The notes: generated by a model not told the origin, from the letters alone. A DNA stretch of 64,000 nucleotides from Heliocidaris erythrogramma (GCA_025617745.1 CM046871.1:29776433-29840432); one strand, 5' to 3'; counted from the first letter of the stretch, positions 50,101 through 59,297 are shown. Made by a program: numbers and translations.

Positions 50101-53100
50101 TTTATAATGTCAGGTACCCATTGGTGGCATTCGCACGCAGGCAATCATCGTGCAGACGGTGTGTTTGGTTCGTTTATTGTTCGGCAATCTCCGAAAGACG
50201 ATCCCAACCAAAAGCTTTACGATAAAGATGATCCGAGTCACGTGATCATCATCAGCGAATGGACGAAGCCCTTAATGAACACTATAGATCTCGCATATCA
50301 CCACGGTGTATCACTCAGTCAAAGTGACGGCATATTAATCAATGGAAGAGGTACTCTTTCAAAAAGTGGCCTTTCATACTTCTATTATGATAGGGGTTCA
50401 AGATGGTTCTTTTAATTATAAAAAAAAAGACAGTCTGACTCACTGATTTTTATTTTAAATTCAGGAAAGGTTAGAGCAATATACCGTATTCATATTCATT
50501 CAACATGATGTGTTTGCTATATAGCCATAATGTTCCGTGATATGTTACTAGTGTAATGATGTCACCGTTTTGTGCGGTTTTTTCTTTCGAAAATAAAAGT
50601 GTAATTTTTGATGGTTTTAAAGCTTCTTTATTTCCTCTTCGTTTCTAGGAACAAATCAAATTCTTACTAGCCCTGATAACATAACTGCAACTGTAGACCA
50701 CCATATCGTGTATGTCAGGTCAGGTCTCCGATACCGCTTCCGGGTCATAGGAGCCGCGGCCGGTGTTTGCCCATTGATTTTATCAATTGATGATCATCAG
50801 CTGACAGTGATTGCAATGGATGGTGCCCCAGTAATTCCGATTGATGTTGATATGATAGCAGTCTTCCCTGGCGAGAGATATGACTTTGTCTTAACGGCCG
50901 ACCAGCCACCTACTAATTACTGGATTCGGGTCGCAGGAGACCTAAACTGCGCCCAACACCAGGTTGTTCAACTATATGACTTTCTTTACAAAAGTATTAG
51001 TAGGGCTAATAGTGATTCCTGAGTACCTACCTCATGTGATCAATAGACTCTTACTGGAGAACATTGGAATATCACAGAAAATAATTTGTTTAACTTGTTT
51101 ATGCTGGGAGTAATGCAGAAATGTTCAGTTTCTTAATTCCAGCGCTTATTCATGAGGCAGCCTTGTAGTTCTTTGCAGGGGCGTATCCAGGGTTTTGTCA
51201 AAGAGGTGGGGGCGAAAAATAAAATTGTAAAAATGGTTATCAGATCTAAAAGGGGGCACAATTCCAGAAAGAGGGGGCACAATCACACTGTACACTTTTC
51301 TTTCAAGGGGGGGGGGGGGGGGTGCATGGTCCGGAACCCCCTCTAAATCCGCCACTGGTTCTGTGTCATGACTGATGAATGAATATCAACAATATGATAA
51401 AAATATACATAATACACAAATATCGACCCCAATGAATGAAGAGGGCGCATACCGATCGAGTCCTACTATTATTTTGGCTTCAGTCAAGATATTGTAATGC
51501 GCTGAAAGCATTCAAGGCTTTCCTTCATCCCATGCAATCATTCCCTACCTGGATTGAGAGTGGCATTTGCAGATTATGTCTTACCACAGGACATCCTCAA
51601 GATGTTTCAAGAGCTTATCCCACTACATTATATCAATATTAACGGATACATCCCACGAGACCGACATTGTCGATCTCGTGGGTTGTCGGTCTACGACGAC
51701 GTCCCCATGTCATCAATAATTGTATTATCATACCGGTTCCTGTTGTAGGAAGTTGGTATTCTACGCTATGCTGGTACACCCACGGGAACCAAACCAGATG
51801 CTGATAGGTCTACCAGGGCGCAAGGAAGAATTCTAAATAGTATTGACGGGGTTCGTGCCCCTGGCTCTATCCCGGTGTCGGACCTTACTGACGCTGGTAT
51901 GTATGAACCTAGCAGTGGTCATACGAAGAGGTTGGGGGGGGGGGGGGGGGAGAATCAGTGAAGTAATAATAGACAATTTATCAAAATATATAGGATATTA
52001 AAGGCTGCCGATTTTGTTGTAGTTGTTGCATATATAGTAGTTTTCACCAAAGAAATTATTCTTTTTCAAACAAAGTGTTCTGCCGGCAATTCAAGACGCT
52101 AAGAGCCATAAGTCTGGGGCCATCTTGTTTAACATCATCATCATCACCATCATCTTCTTCTTCTTCTTCTTCTTCTTCTTCTTCTTCTTCTTCTTCATCT
52201 TCTTCTTCTTCTTCTTCTCCTTCTTCTTCTTCTTTCTTTCTCTCTTTCTCTGTTGATTTTTCTTGGTATTCGTCTTTCTTCTTTTTTCCCATCGCATTTC
52301 AAGTCAGACATCATCCTATGTCTTGATCTAACCCTTCTGCCCTTTCCATCCATTTTCCATCCACATATATCTCGGGATGTTACCTCTTAAAATATAAATT
52401 TATTTTGAATTGGAAACTAAAGTCTGATTATATATTTTCTCCATTTACAGAAGAAAAGCAAGATGACCTTAGCCATGCTGACGTCACTCACTACCTGGAA
52501 TTGAATGGTATTGTTCGAAACGGGGCAAAAGGGCTTCACGACCCACATTTCTACCCATATGAACGAGCAGGAGACGATACATTTAGTTTAACTTTCCTTG
52601 CTGTCATCAATAATATATCCCTTGCATTACCTGCACTACCACTGCTAACTCACTGGCGCCAGGTCGACAGGACGTCCTGGTGCAACATGGACTCGCTGCG
52701 GAAATCGGGCAAAGACTGCATCAATGAAGCGTGCGAGTGTGCACATCGCATCGACATCAAGTATAATCAGGTGATGAACCATTCCGGTGCTCCGACATAT
52801 GCTCCGGCGACAAACGCTTCAGGATTTTAAACATTATAATCTCATGAATTTACGATAAATGTGAAAGTTACTTCGAAGACATTGAAATTGGCATGGGAAT
52901 AGATCTCTATGGTTAAGGAGTATTGGTTAAAGTTTTGATTACAGTTTAGATGCTAGAAAATCAAATAACACACAGAGAAAAATATTTTGGGGTGATCGGT
53001 CCCCTTTAAAACCATTGAAAGTTTTGTATACTGTGTAGATCTCTGTTCATGTTTCAAGAAAATGTTACTAAAACAAGTACCCCCTTCATCACTCTGTACC

Positions 53101-53350
53101 CTGTATCTCTCTCTCTCTCTCTGTGCCCCCCCCCCCCCTCTCTCCCCATGACTCTCTTTCATCCCACCCCAATTTCCCTCTTTCTCTCTTTCAACAACCG
53201 CAGGTAGTGGAGCTAGTATACGTGAATATACTTGCTATTTTGGCCCATCCCATGCATCTCCATGGGTACTATCTTGACGTTATTGGTATGGAGAAGATGT
53301 GGAATTATTTCACCATCGACGATTTTAAGCGACTAGATGCCCAAGGTATT

Positions 53351-53429
<79 letters not shown>

Positions 53430-55731
53430 GAATAATAAATGTAACTTATATAGCACCAAATCCACTCTGTGGAGTGCTCAAGGTGCGTGTAAGAGGTTGT
53501 GCGACACAATTTTGCTCCGAGGACAATTATTGCTCCGCGTCAATTTCGTACACGAACCGAATACCCTGAACTTTATCCTTGGATTTTCGCCAGACCTCCA
53601 AAATTCGCTCAGTGGGGGTGGGGGAGGGGGGGGGGGGGGGTTATGGGGTCCAGTTTTCCTCCATAATTCTCTGACCCAAAAAAAAGGTCATCATTCTAAA
53701 AGGGGGGCACCATCGAGAAAATGGCGGATCGTCTATGGTCAAGATGCATACTTTCTTCCAAAGGGGGGGGGGGGGGGGGGGACACGGGCCGGAAGTCCCC
53801 CCCCCCTGGATCCGCCAAAGGGAGGACCTATTAATATTGTTCTCAAAAACCTGATTCTAATCTTGTTTTACTTTGATTATGTTTCTCAGCCCTTACGGTT
53901 TAAGATCCGACACAACGTTTCTAACAGTAAGTCTGGAATAACTATTTCAAAAACGGCGTTTTGACGCTATTGTCCGTTAAATACCGAAAGGGGGCACATA
54001 TAACCCTTCTCCGCTTACCTTGTTTGTTTATTTTTTCCTTCCCCGTTTTTTTTTTCAGGCGGATGGCATACTGTCGCTGGTCTATGTAGGTCCAGTCGGG
54101 TTTACTATGATCGAGATAAGGCTTTACAAGAAACCGTTGTCATAATCTGTATTATTATTCACAATGTCAAATTAATTACTTCAATCCACAGGGAAAATCA
54201 AGCGCAACCTGAAGAATCCTCCCAGGAAAGACACGTTTATTGTACCGGAGGGAGGGTACACAATAGTCAGGTTCAGAGCCGATAATCCTGGCTGGTGGCT
54301 GATGCATTGCCATTTCGATGGCCATTTCAAGGTACAAATGTCCCCTTTGGATTCAGTCATCTAGTTAGTTCCGCGATGATTTTAAAATAACGTTTTTAAT
54401 GGTTGTGTCTTTTATTTTAACTGCGCTTCAATAAGCCAGTTCGTAATTAGAACATGTTACAAAATAATGACCCTAACAAAATTACCCCAATTTTTACGCT
54501 AAACTAAAATCATACTAGTGCGCTCATGACAGAATGACAGTGTATGAAGGTTAATTAATTCATGTATTCGGTACAAATGACCTTTATCTGCACGTGCGCA
54601 AAATGTAATTACGAACTGGCTTATTGATTAGACTTCATGAAATTATTTCTTAGGACTCATTAAATTGAATTATGATTTGACTAATAACAACAACTTTTTT
54701 TTAATTTCAAAAGTGTATCAAGAGAAATGAAAATCACCGTACATGTATACAGATAATGCACGGTAGCGAGTGCAATCGAGGCCAAATAATGCACGCTGTG
54801 CGAGAAGAGCCCCTGGATATATACCGTACCGAGGTCCGAAGTGCACGCGCAATGATGCTCGGATAACCAAATTCAGGAATGCCCTGCGCGTACTATAAAG
54901 CGCTTACGTCCTAATTTCTGCGCTGGCCTAGCCTGCATGTGTACTGTGAGACTATATTCATTGGCTTTTGGGGGCAGCTCAATAGGAGGGGAAAGTTGTA
55001 TAAAACAAACAATGCACGTTTGCTTGTGCATTTTTAGGCCGAACTAACGCACGCTGTGCTCGACTCGCCACCTGGATATACCGCGTAAACTTCGCGCAAC
55101 CTTTGACGCGCCCGGTCATTGCCACTCGCATTCATGACGTCATTCCGAGTGCAGGAAATTAACTATAACAAATGCACTATACCTGCACTCCGGCGAGTGC
55201 AGGTATAGTGCATTTGGATGCTACAGTGCATGCCACCGAATGTCATGTGACCCGATTTGAACCAATGAGATTACAGAACATTCTTGGAACTTGTATAAAA
55301 TGAAATATAGACCCTCTTTAATTTTGTTCCTTGCTTAAATACTGATGCCGACACTCGGATATTACCGTACAGGGGCGCTGATAAATTTCGTTAAGAGTGC
55401 TCATGTTAGGTAAGTTATCGTTTTAGACAGAACATAAACTTTTGTTTTTTAGTTCTGATTCTTATTACGATATAGGACTACTGATATTGTGAGTACAGAA
55501 TGTTTAACAAGAATAACCTATTTTTCCCGAAGATATAGGGCGTATTGGAATGAGAAGAATGACCGATTGGCACTATCCTGCATGGACTCTCTGCCTGAAG
55601 TGCTCCTTTATAATTTTCTAAAATGTTAACTTTCTCTCCGTTCTTTCCAGCTCGGTATGGGGCTGCTTTTCCACGTCGAGGGTGAGGTGCCGCCACCACC
55701 GGCCAACATGCCTGTCTGTACACAAACTTGA
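31182..55731 (+). CDS. Laccase-type multicopper oxidase (10 exons, 619 aa)
   Basis: Secreted blue copper oxidase of the animal laccase family, which oxidises phenols, catechols or metal ions and reduces oxygen to water. Coding exons: 31182-31239, 47443-47675, 48276-48462, 50114-50350, 50649-50962, 51749-51896, 52451-52770, 53204-53345, 54192-54331, 55651-55731. All introns are GT-AG, phases agree, and the total is 1,860 nt including the stop. Residues 1-19 form a signal peptide, followed by a Cys-rich segment (C30, C34, C43, C59, C62, C69, C74) typical of animal laccases. Copper motifs: HWHG 121-124, HWWHSH 162-167, HPMHLHG 514-520, HCHFDGH 585-591, axial M596. All ten His ligands and C586 are present, so activity is expected. 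Length is normal for the family. Intron 1 is 16.2 kb and full of repeats. The physiological substrate is unknown; a ferroxidase-like role is an alternative. Confidence 0.95.
31907..32032. mobile_element. Short TIR element, copy 2 (laccase intron 1)
   Basis: Reverse-oriented relative of 27278-27418, sharing ggtgtccaacacactcggct in the complementary strand and both gatcgcac ends. Confidence 0.6.
32065..32362. repeat. Palindromic gatatcac minisatellite, laccase intron 1
   Basis: About ten copies of tttgtgatatcacaaa-type palindromes, each centred on gatatc. Two copies of a longer unit carry ccactggtttatcacataa. Each palindrome can pair with itself or with any other. Confidence 0.85.
32402..32530. 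repeat. 37-bp tandem repeat (about 3.5 copies)
   Basis: Unit ttcgagcattagttttgtgc plus agaaattcagc, diverged between copies. It directly follows the gatatc minisatellite. Confidence 0.75.
32640..33020 (+). pseudogene. LINE 3' fragment (RT C-terminus and tail)
   Basis: Reads [20 protein letters not shown], then [12 protein letters not shown], the C-terminal style of Jockey/CR1-group reverse transcriptases, then a 3' UTR ending aataaattgaatagaatga before a G17 run. 5'-truncated. Confidence 0.6.
33777..33957 (+). mobile_element. SINE copy 3, full length
   Basis: The 7SL-like head starts near 33781, box B lies at about 33848-33858 and the CA tail ends at 33957. Flanking 12-mers aatctcagtggg (33765-33776) and aatcccagtggg (33958-33969) differ at one base. 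It sits in laccase intron 1. Confidence 0.85.
35258..36400. mobile_element. Unidentified 1.1-kb insertion within the LINE
   Basis: It breaks the LINE between the codons for NNRHIIE and YDDVI. It contains a nested TIR element at about 35602-35922 and an A11 run near its right end. No protein domain was recognised, and its own ends were not resolved. Confidence 0.45.
35602..35922. mobile_element. hAT-like MITE with G-run
   Basis: Ends cacaggcgtagacag and ctgtctacgccagtg are inverted repeats (14 of 15). Candidate flanking 8-mers agaatatc and agtatatc differ at one base, though the left one sits one base off. A G14 run lies near the left end. It is related in style to the gcggatcc-ended elements elsewhere in the window. 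Confidence 0.55.
37819..38566. repeat. Segmental duplication, copy 1 (empty site)
   Basis: About 750 bp starting atcgcagacatttt and ending near cattcattgaaa. It is repeated immediately downstream from 38568, where the second copy is split by the 7-kb array and continues to about 46961. Copy 1 carries aagcattaattt uninterrupted at 38049-38060. It also holds a private segment at 38152-38345 inside a GT tract. Confidence 0.9.
38152..38345. repeat. Insertion with repeated gtcctcgga/tccgaggac words
   Basis: This segment interrupts the GT tract of duplication copy 1 and is absent from copy 2. The word tccgaggac or its complement occurs at least four times in both orientations, near both ends and inside. 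It looks like a small, degenerate relative of the repeat-armed foldback elements. Family unknown. Confidence 0.45.
38799..38810. repeat. Left 12-bp flanking direct repeat of the tRNA-like array
   Basis: aagcattaattt abuts the first array unit. The same 12 bp follows the array at 45833-45844, and it occurs once, uninterrupted, in the paralogous segment at 38049-38060. This is the pattern of a target-site duplication. Confidence 0.85.
38900..38972 (-). tRNA. tRNA-like Pol III unit (first of 25 copies in the array)
   Basis: 73 nt on the minus strand. The acceptor arm GAACCAG/CTGGTTC pairs perfectly. The A box is TAGCCTGGTGG and the B box GGTTCGAATCC. An anticodon stem GCTGC/GCAGT encloses loop CCGGCAA, giving anticodon GGC (alanine) with C instead of U at position 33. 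A T6 run, a good Pol III terminator, begins two bases after the 3' end. The D stem has one mismatch and the T stem is imperfect, with the T loop one base out of register. It may therefore be a tRNA-derived transcript rather than a translating tRNA. The 18 forward copies are close to identical. Confidence 0.6.
41774..41845 (+). tRNA. Inverted tRNA-like cassette 1
   Basis: Within shortened unit 41671-41886, a segment of about 90 bp (tRNA-like sequence plus its 3'-side flank) is flipped and about 70 bp of unit is missing. The copy is 72 nt, one base shorter in the anticodon region than the standard copy. The left junction (agaaaaaa to tcgtgac) matches that of the array turn-around. Confidence 0.6.
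43706..43778 (+). tRNA. Inverted tRNA-like cassette 2
   Basis: Same architecture as cassette 1 inside unit 43603-43819. The 73-nt tRNA-like sequence is full length. The left junction differs by one base (agaaaagaa). The right junction again joins the T run to agtaaacgaag. Confidence 0.6.
44495..44567 (+). tRNA. tRNA-like copy at the turn-around of the array
   Basis: This copy sits in the turn-around unit 44392-44656. The flanking arms (about 85 bp each, one mismatch) are reverse complements, so it forms the loop of a very large palindrome: forward units to the left, reverse units to the right. Confidence 0.65.
44657..45832 (-). repeat. Reverse-oriented block of the array (4 units plus 32 nt)
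   Basis: Units 44657-44942, 44943-45228, 45229-45514 and 45515-45800 are reverse complements of the forward unit. tRNA-like copies at 44781, 45067, 45353 and 45639 are on the plus strand. The last carries a change in the 3' acceptor strand (gctagttcc). The block ends in agcttcttcgtttact, so the two array ends correspond to unit positions about 32 nt apart. Confidence 0.95.
45833..45844. repeat. Right 12-bp flanking direct repeat of the tRNA-like array
   Basis: aagcattaattt, identical to 38799-38810. The sequence then continues gttaaagtgacag exactly as the empty paralogue does after 38060. Confidence 0.85.
45941..46442. mobile_element. TIR element inserted in a GT microsatellite
   Basis: The ends gcatattcgctaccta and taggg(a)atatgc-like are inverted repeats (about 14 of 16 bases). 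The element sits where copy 1 of the duplication has a GT tract and has no coding capacity. A C11 run and a short AAT/ATC stretch lie inside. Confidence 0.55.
46504..46812 (-). mobile_element. LINE-like 3' tail, minus strand
   Basis: Read on the minus strand it ends aaaactgaactgaaactg, the tail style of many non-LTR elements. It is absent from the paralogous position near 38413, so it is an insertion. No protein domain is readable. Confidence 0.45.
47443..47675 (+). CDS. Laccase exon 2 (Cys-rich region)
   Basis: Residues 20-97. The acceptor is a T-rich tract ending tttcag, and the donor is CAG|GTAATG. It carries the [15 protein letters not shown] and DCHRPHC cysteine clusters and ends at the conserved NRRLPGPSI that opens the first cupredoxin domain. 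Confidence 0.95.
48074..48150. repeat. Dispersed repeat in introns 2 and 5
   Basis: cacctgggttgagagtggca here and tacctggattgagagtggca at 51551 share about 60 bp (also ttagtgtctttccttaggat against ttatgtcttaccacaggaca). Confidence 0.5.
48276..48462 (+). CDS. Laccase exon 3 (copper motif L1)
   Basis: Residues 98-159 plus one base. The acceptor is a C/CT tract ending ccag, and the donor is G|GTAAGT. It contains TIHWHG (H121, H123), binding the type 2 and type 3 coppers, and [11 protein letters not shown], a conserved animal-laccase segment. Confidence 0.96.
49076..49638. mobile_element. Tc1/mariner-type MITE in laccase intron 3
   Basis: TA target at both ends (49074-49075 and 49639-49640). 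Terminal inverted repeats are perfect for 30 bp, beginning cagggttggaaaaaagtttg. No transposase is readable in 563 bp. Perfect TIRs imply a fairly young copy. Confidence 0.85.
50114..50350 (+). CDS. Laccase exon 4 (copper motif L2)
   Basis: Residues 160-238 plus one base. It begins at [10 protein letters not shown] (H165, H167, type 3 coppers), followed by [12 protein letters not shown], which closes the first cupredoxin domain. The donor GTACTC is weaker than average, but the phase fits the next exon. Confidence 0.96.
50649..50962 (+). CDS. Laccase exon 5 (second cupredoxin domain)
   Basis: Residues 239-343. It includes [13 protein letters not shown] and the [10 protein letters not shown] block conserved in domain 2. 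It ends at GDLNCAQHQ with donor CAG|GTTGTT, which is not a strong donor; phase 0 agrees with the exon at 51749. Confidence 0.93.
51176..51357. mobile_element. hAT-type MITE in laccase intron 5
   Basis: Flanked by gttctttg and gttctgtg (7 of 8 identical). Ends are caggggcgtatccag and aaatccgccactg, with a G16 run inside. Same family as 21846-22013. Confidence 0.8.
51749..51896 (+). CDS. Laccase exon 6
   Basis: Residues 344-392 plus one base. It starts EVGILRYAG, the strand that ends domain 2 in animal laccases, then a linker rich in G, P and charged residues. The acceptor is ttgtag and the donor G|GTATGT. Confidence 0.92.
52133..52250. repeat. (TCT)n microsatellite, laccase intron 6
   Basis: About 115 bp of TCT/TCA triplets on the polypyrimidine strand, 200 bp before the exon 7 acceptor. 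Confidence 0.95.
52451..52770 (+). CDS. Laccase exon 7 (start of third cupredoxin domain)
   Basis: Residues 393-499. It includes [19 protein letters not shown] and a C-rich stretch [10 protein letters not shown]. The acceptor is tttacag and the donor CAG|GTGATG, with phase 0 at the end. Just inside the intron (52788-52820) is a short run resembling the foldback-element repeat described for 17698-21829. Confidence 0.94.
53204..53345 (+). CDS. Laccase exon 8 (copper motif L3)
   Basis: Residues 500-546 plus one base. HPMHLHG (H514 type 1, H517 type 2, H519 type 3) is intact. The donor GTATTG leads directly into an AAT microsatellite, so part of the intron 8 donor context is repeat-derived. Confidence 0.95.
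53346..53490. repeat. (AAT)n plus tatagcacc repeat, laccase intron 8
   Basis: An AAT run immediately follows the exon 8 donor, then taacttatatagcaccaaat. The same arrangement, (AAT)n then a tata(g/a)agcgc motif, is at 11793-11880 and 22846-22975, suggesting one dispersed repeat family. Confidence 0.7.
53590..53825. repeat. Poly-G-rich relic of the gcggatcc family, laccase intron 8
   Basis: G18-like runs near 53620 and 53766, a C11 run and ctggatccgcc near the right. Ends are decayed and no target duplication is visible. Confidence 0.5.
54192..54331 (+). CDS. Laccase exon 9 (copper motif L4)
   Basis: Residues 547-593. It contains [18 protein letters not shown]585 and H587 bind type 3 coppers, C586 is the type 1 thiolate and H591 binds type 1 copper. 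The intron splits motif L4 from its axial residue, M596 in exon 10. Confidence 0.96.
54430..54625. mobile_element. MITE in laccase intron 9
   Basis: Ends aataagccagttcgtaatta and taattacgaactggcttatt are exact inverse repeats. A lone half copy (aattacgaactggcttat) occurs near 27620. Confidence 0.75.
55170..55215. repeat. Perfect 21-bp palindrome, laccase intron 9
   Basis: Arms 55170-55190 and 55195-55215 (aaatgcactatacctgcact...) are exact complements around cggc. The surrounding 54750-55260 is a GC-richer stretch with repeated gcacgctgtgc words. Confidence 0.85.
55651..55731 (+). CDS. Laccase exon 10 (C-terminus)
   Basis: Residues 594-619 and TGA. It begins [12 protein letters not shown], with M596 as type 1 axial ligand, and ends in a proline-rich tail with VCTQT. 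There is no transmembrane segment or GPI signal, so the enzyme is probably secreted. Confidence 0.94.
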   Translation, partial: LGMGLLFHVEGEVPPPPANMPVCTQT

Positions 55732-56195
55732 AGCCCATCCATCGATCTCTACCACGATGAGCCCATTGCTAGTTTTAGCCCGCCTTCATTATTGCGTACT
55801 AACTTTAATCCGGGTCTAACTGGGTAGAGTTAGTCCACTGATTTACAGAGCACCCAGTGTCAGCACCCCATCCTGTAAACTACTATAATTCTCTAACTAA
55901 AAGAAGAAAAAAAATCATTCCAGCATCAAATCAATTTTCCACTTTCATTTCATTCCTGGATTCATTTCGTTTACTAGTATTCATTTTGTCACGGAATTAC
56001 AGTACTTTGTACAGAAAATTGTCGTCTAATAACGGCATTTTCTTCAACATAATGAAAAGGTTCACACTCTGTAATATTGTTTTTTGCCAATTGTGTCTAC
56101 ACGAGGACTTCGCGCACTATTTTGAGCTGAAATGAAACATGTTCGTCATACTATGCATGATATGAGCCTGTACCTGCAATCTGTTACCGACAGGA

Positions 56196-56201
56196 AATAA
56201 A
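56196..56201 (+). terminator. Putative laccase poly(A) signal
   Basis: AATAAA lies 465 nt downstream of the laccase stop in otherwise featureless sequence. I noticed no nearer one, so this is the best candidate for the 3' end. Confidence 0.5.
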
Positions 56202-56689
56202 GAATGATCAATATGATTCCTTATATTGAAAGGAACGATTATGCAATCGTTGTAAGGGTGAAAATCTAGAACCCATAGAAACTATGCAGCTTTAGGGATA
56301 ATGTACCGTCATATTGGAAGGAAAACTGCGAATTTGTCATGCAATAAGCTGCGGTATTTGATAGCATAAGCACTTTATGTTGTGCTGATCCTCGCTTGTG
56401 CACAGAGAAAATATCTAAGTCATGCATTATCCAAGAATTTCCCCCATATGCTTATAATCTTTATTGTGTTATCAGTCATTCAGGGCATTGCATTTATTTA
56501 TTTTTTAAATCTTTATATAGAATCAAATGATATGCAATCATAGATATAACAAATTTGCTTATTTTTCTTATACCAATTCTACCTCTCACCATTTAATTAA
56601 AATTCACACACGCTGTACAAAAATCTGCAATTCAGCCAGTTGGCTGCAAATGAATTTTATATAAACCATTACCATTACCATTACCTATA

Positions 56690-57447
56690 CCCCTCTCTCC
56701 TCATATTATTAAACCATTTTAACTTGCATTGGTTTTGTCTTTGGTATCATAAAACTTTTCCAAATTGCCTGACATATAAGATTTTTTACATAAGATTTTT
56801 TACTCTAATGCACATCACTATATTTCAAATAATTTTACTCGCTCTTCAAGTGTTCATAGGCATGACCCTAGAAATAGTCAATTTAATTTCGTAGTGCCTT
56901 AGCGGAAAGGTCAAATTGGAAATTCTTTTTATTTTAACGGTATTCTTTTCTGGAATTCCCTCCCAAATCATTTTAAGTCTGTTAAGAATTTTTTACATTT
57001 TAAAAGGGTATTGAAGCATCATCTGAAAAATGTGTCTACTCCATAACTATATTTCTCCTCTCCTTTTTGTAGCTCAGATGGTTTGTCTTATATTATATGA
57101 CTTATGTAACCAACGTTTATTATCGATAGTTTCATTATGATTTTCTGTATATAGTTTTTTCCGTTGAGTAAGTCTTGTTTTCACATTTATGTAATCTTCG
57201 CCTACTTTATAAAAATGTTATGTTTTATTTTACTACTTTTAATTAGTACATTCTTATTACTTGTCGTACGTGTACGATAGTCTTGTAGCCGTACTAATGT
57301 GTTTTCTTAGTGTATTTTTTAATCAGTTATTTAGGTAAGGACCCCACTGGAAATAAGCCATTTCGGCTTTCATGGGCTATCCTGTCATGGTACCTGGTTA
57401 TGTTTGTATTGCAATATACCTGACGAATAAAATAAAATCAAATCAAA
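56690..57447 (+). pseudogene. LINE 3' fragment downstream of laccase
   Basis: RHDPRNSQFNFV (about 56860), then GILFWNSLPNHFKS (about 56940) and FKRVLKHHLKN are typical of the C-terminus of CR1/Jockey-type LINE ORF2. At least one stop lies in frame. The tail ends in short repeats of aaatc/aataaa at 57425-57447. Confidence 0.65.
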
Positions 57448-58155
57448 TCATATCTTTTTTCCAAATGCAGTATAAAACGAGTAAAATACGAGCCTAAAGA
57501 AATTCACCATTGACCATGTTGACAGTATTTTGTCAGGCTGACTATTAAAATGGAAACATACAATTCCATCCCCAAAACTAGGTAAAGAAGGCAATGTTGT
57601 ACTGTATTCTAAATTCTGATTAATTATACTTTCTTTATTATGAACATTAAGATTATATGATTTAGATATACCAGATTTCATAATACAAATCTCCGCCATT
57701 ATTGGCCACTGTCACATTAAAAAAAATTGAATGTGGATTGTATGGTAAAATCTTATGTACAATAATTCAAAGTCATGCAAAATTTTAATTTTTCTTATAC
57801 ATGAATGCTGTATATTGTGTAAAGAAAAATGCAGTACTTATTCACCATAAATTCAATCATGGAATATATTGAGTGCTTTATTTTCCACTAGATTTCGTAT
57901 CGAATCGTGTAATTACAAAAATTCGTTTTGGAAAGAAAAGTGAGAAGTCATGAGAATTTTGGTGGAAAAAGGGGATTAAGCCATTGATCTAAATGAGTAA
58001 TGATAATATAGGTTCTCCAATTATAATGTTTACGTTTACTTTCATCAAATTTAACAAATGTTTATCACAACATTTACATGCATCTTATGCCTTTTTTATA
58101 TTCAAAAATATATTTATATTCAAAAATATAATCAAATATACAGATGTACCTGTAA

Positions 58156-58565
58156 AGCCCACCGCACACTGTTCGATCCCCTGCCATTCGATTTTAGAAA
58201 TAACTCGTATATAGCATAAAAATATGGGCGTTTTTTAAACAAATGAAATCTACCTGGGTTCTGGACAATAATTTGAATACTAATAGGATTTTGGTGCGCT
58301 CTCAGCCTTATACCCGGAATAAGGGCCGAATCGTTTTCAAATCGTAAACAATCGTAGGACTGCTCAGATGTCATTCCGACTCGGAGTCGATTTGGCCTTT
58401 TCGCCGACTGGAAAGCTTGCAGTTGGTCGTATTTTCAATTTTCACTATCGATATGACTATTCAGAACATTAATAAAAATATTTTACGTGTTTTAATTGTT
58501 ATATCAAAATGCTATTACATGTTCTTCTAAAATCGGATCGCAGACCGATTGTATTGCGGTGGGCT
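58156..58565. mobile_element. MITE with agcccaccgca ends (410 bp)
   Basis: TAA flanks both sides (58153-58155, 58566-58568). Ends agcccaccgcacac and attgcggtgggct are inverted repeats. A 3-bp target points to PIF/Harbinger, but TTAA with one side eroded is also possible. Confidence 0.65.
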
Positions 58566-59093
58566 TAATGTTTGGCATAGATGCTTGGCACACATTACAT
58601 GCATTATGCATAAATATATGAAGATGATGTAGATCAAAACGGCAATTGGTGAAACTATGTTTTGTTTGTTATTGTCACTATCCTGAAGTGTGTGAAAATG
58701 TTGGATGGTCGAAATGAAGTGCGCCTTCGTCATTTGAAAATGTGCTTCTGTTAAAAAAAATCAAATAAAAAAAAAAGTAAAAAAAAACCTTTCAAAACAT
58801 TAAAATAAAGAAAAAAATTCAGAGTATTGTAATGTATGAAATCATATTCAGAAGATTACGCAGTTTTTTTCTGGATTTTTGGAATTCAAGGGGATTAAAA
58901 TAGTTACAACATGGATATCATTACAGACGGCATATTTAATATTGCTGAACATTCTCTATGTTGTGTAGCCCCATCTTATGACAAGAACCCCGTAATGTCA
59001 TCTAGAAAACTGATTTCACCCTTGTTGTAGTCTCACAACTACCCCATGGACAACTCACAACTATCCCTGACAATGGGCGGTGATCCCGGTGGT

Positions 59094-59297
59094 GATTGTA
59101 CAGCAACTAAATGCAAGTCGCGACCGCGCATGTTGGACTTGATCCCGATGGAGGGAGGGTGGGGGATTTGCAGATTGTACAGCAACTAAAGGCAAGTCGC
59201 GACCGCGCATATTGGACTTGATCCCGATGGAGGGAGGGTGGGGGATTTGCAGATTGTACAGCAACTAAAGGCAAGTCGCGACCGCGCATATTGGACT
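59094..59297. repeat. 79-bp tandem repeat (2.6 copies)
   Basis: Units start gattgtacagcaactaaa at 59094, 59173 and 59252 and include gcaagtcgcgaccgcgcat and a G-rich ggagggagggtggggga. Near-identical copies. Confidence 0.9.

Noticed and set aside
52056-52326. Ser-rich, Lys-rich and Glu-rich frames in laccase intron 6
   Set aside because: Products of the TCT microsatellite.
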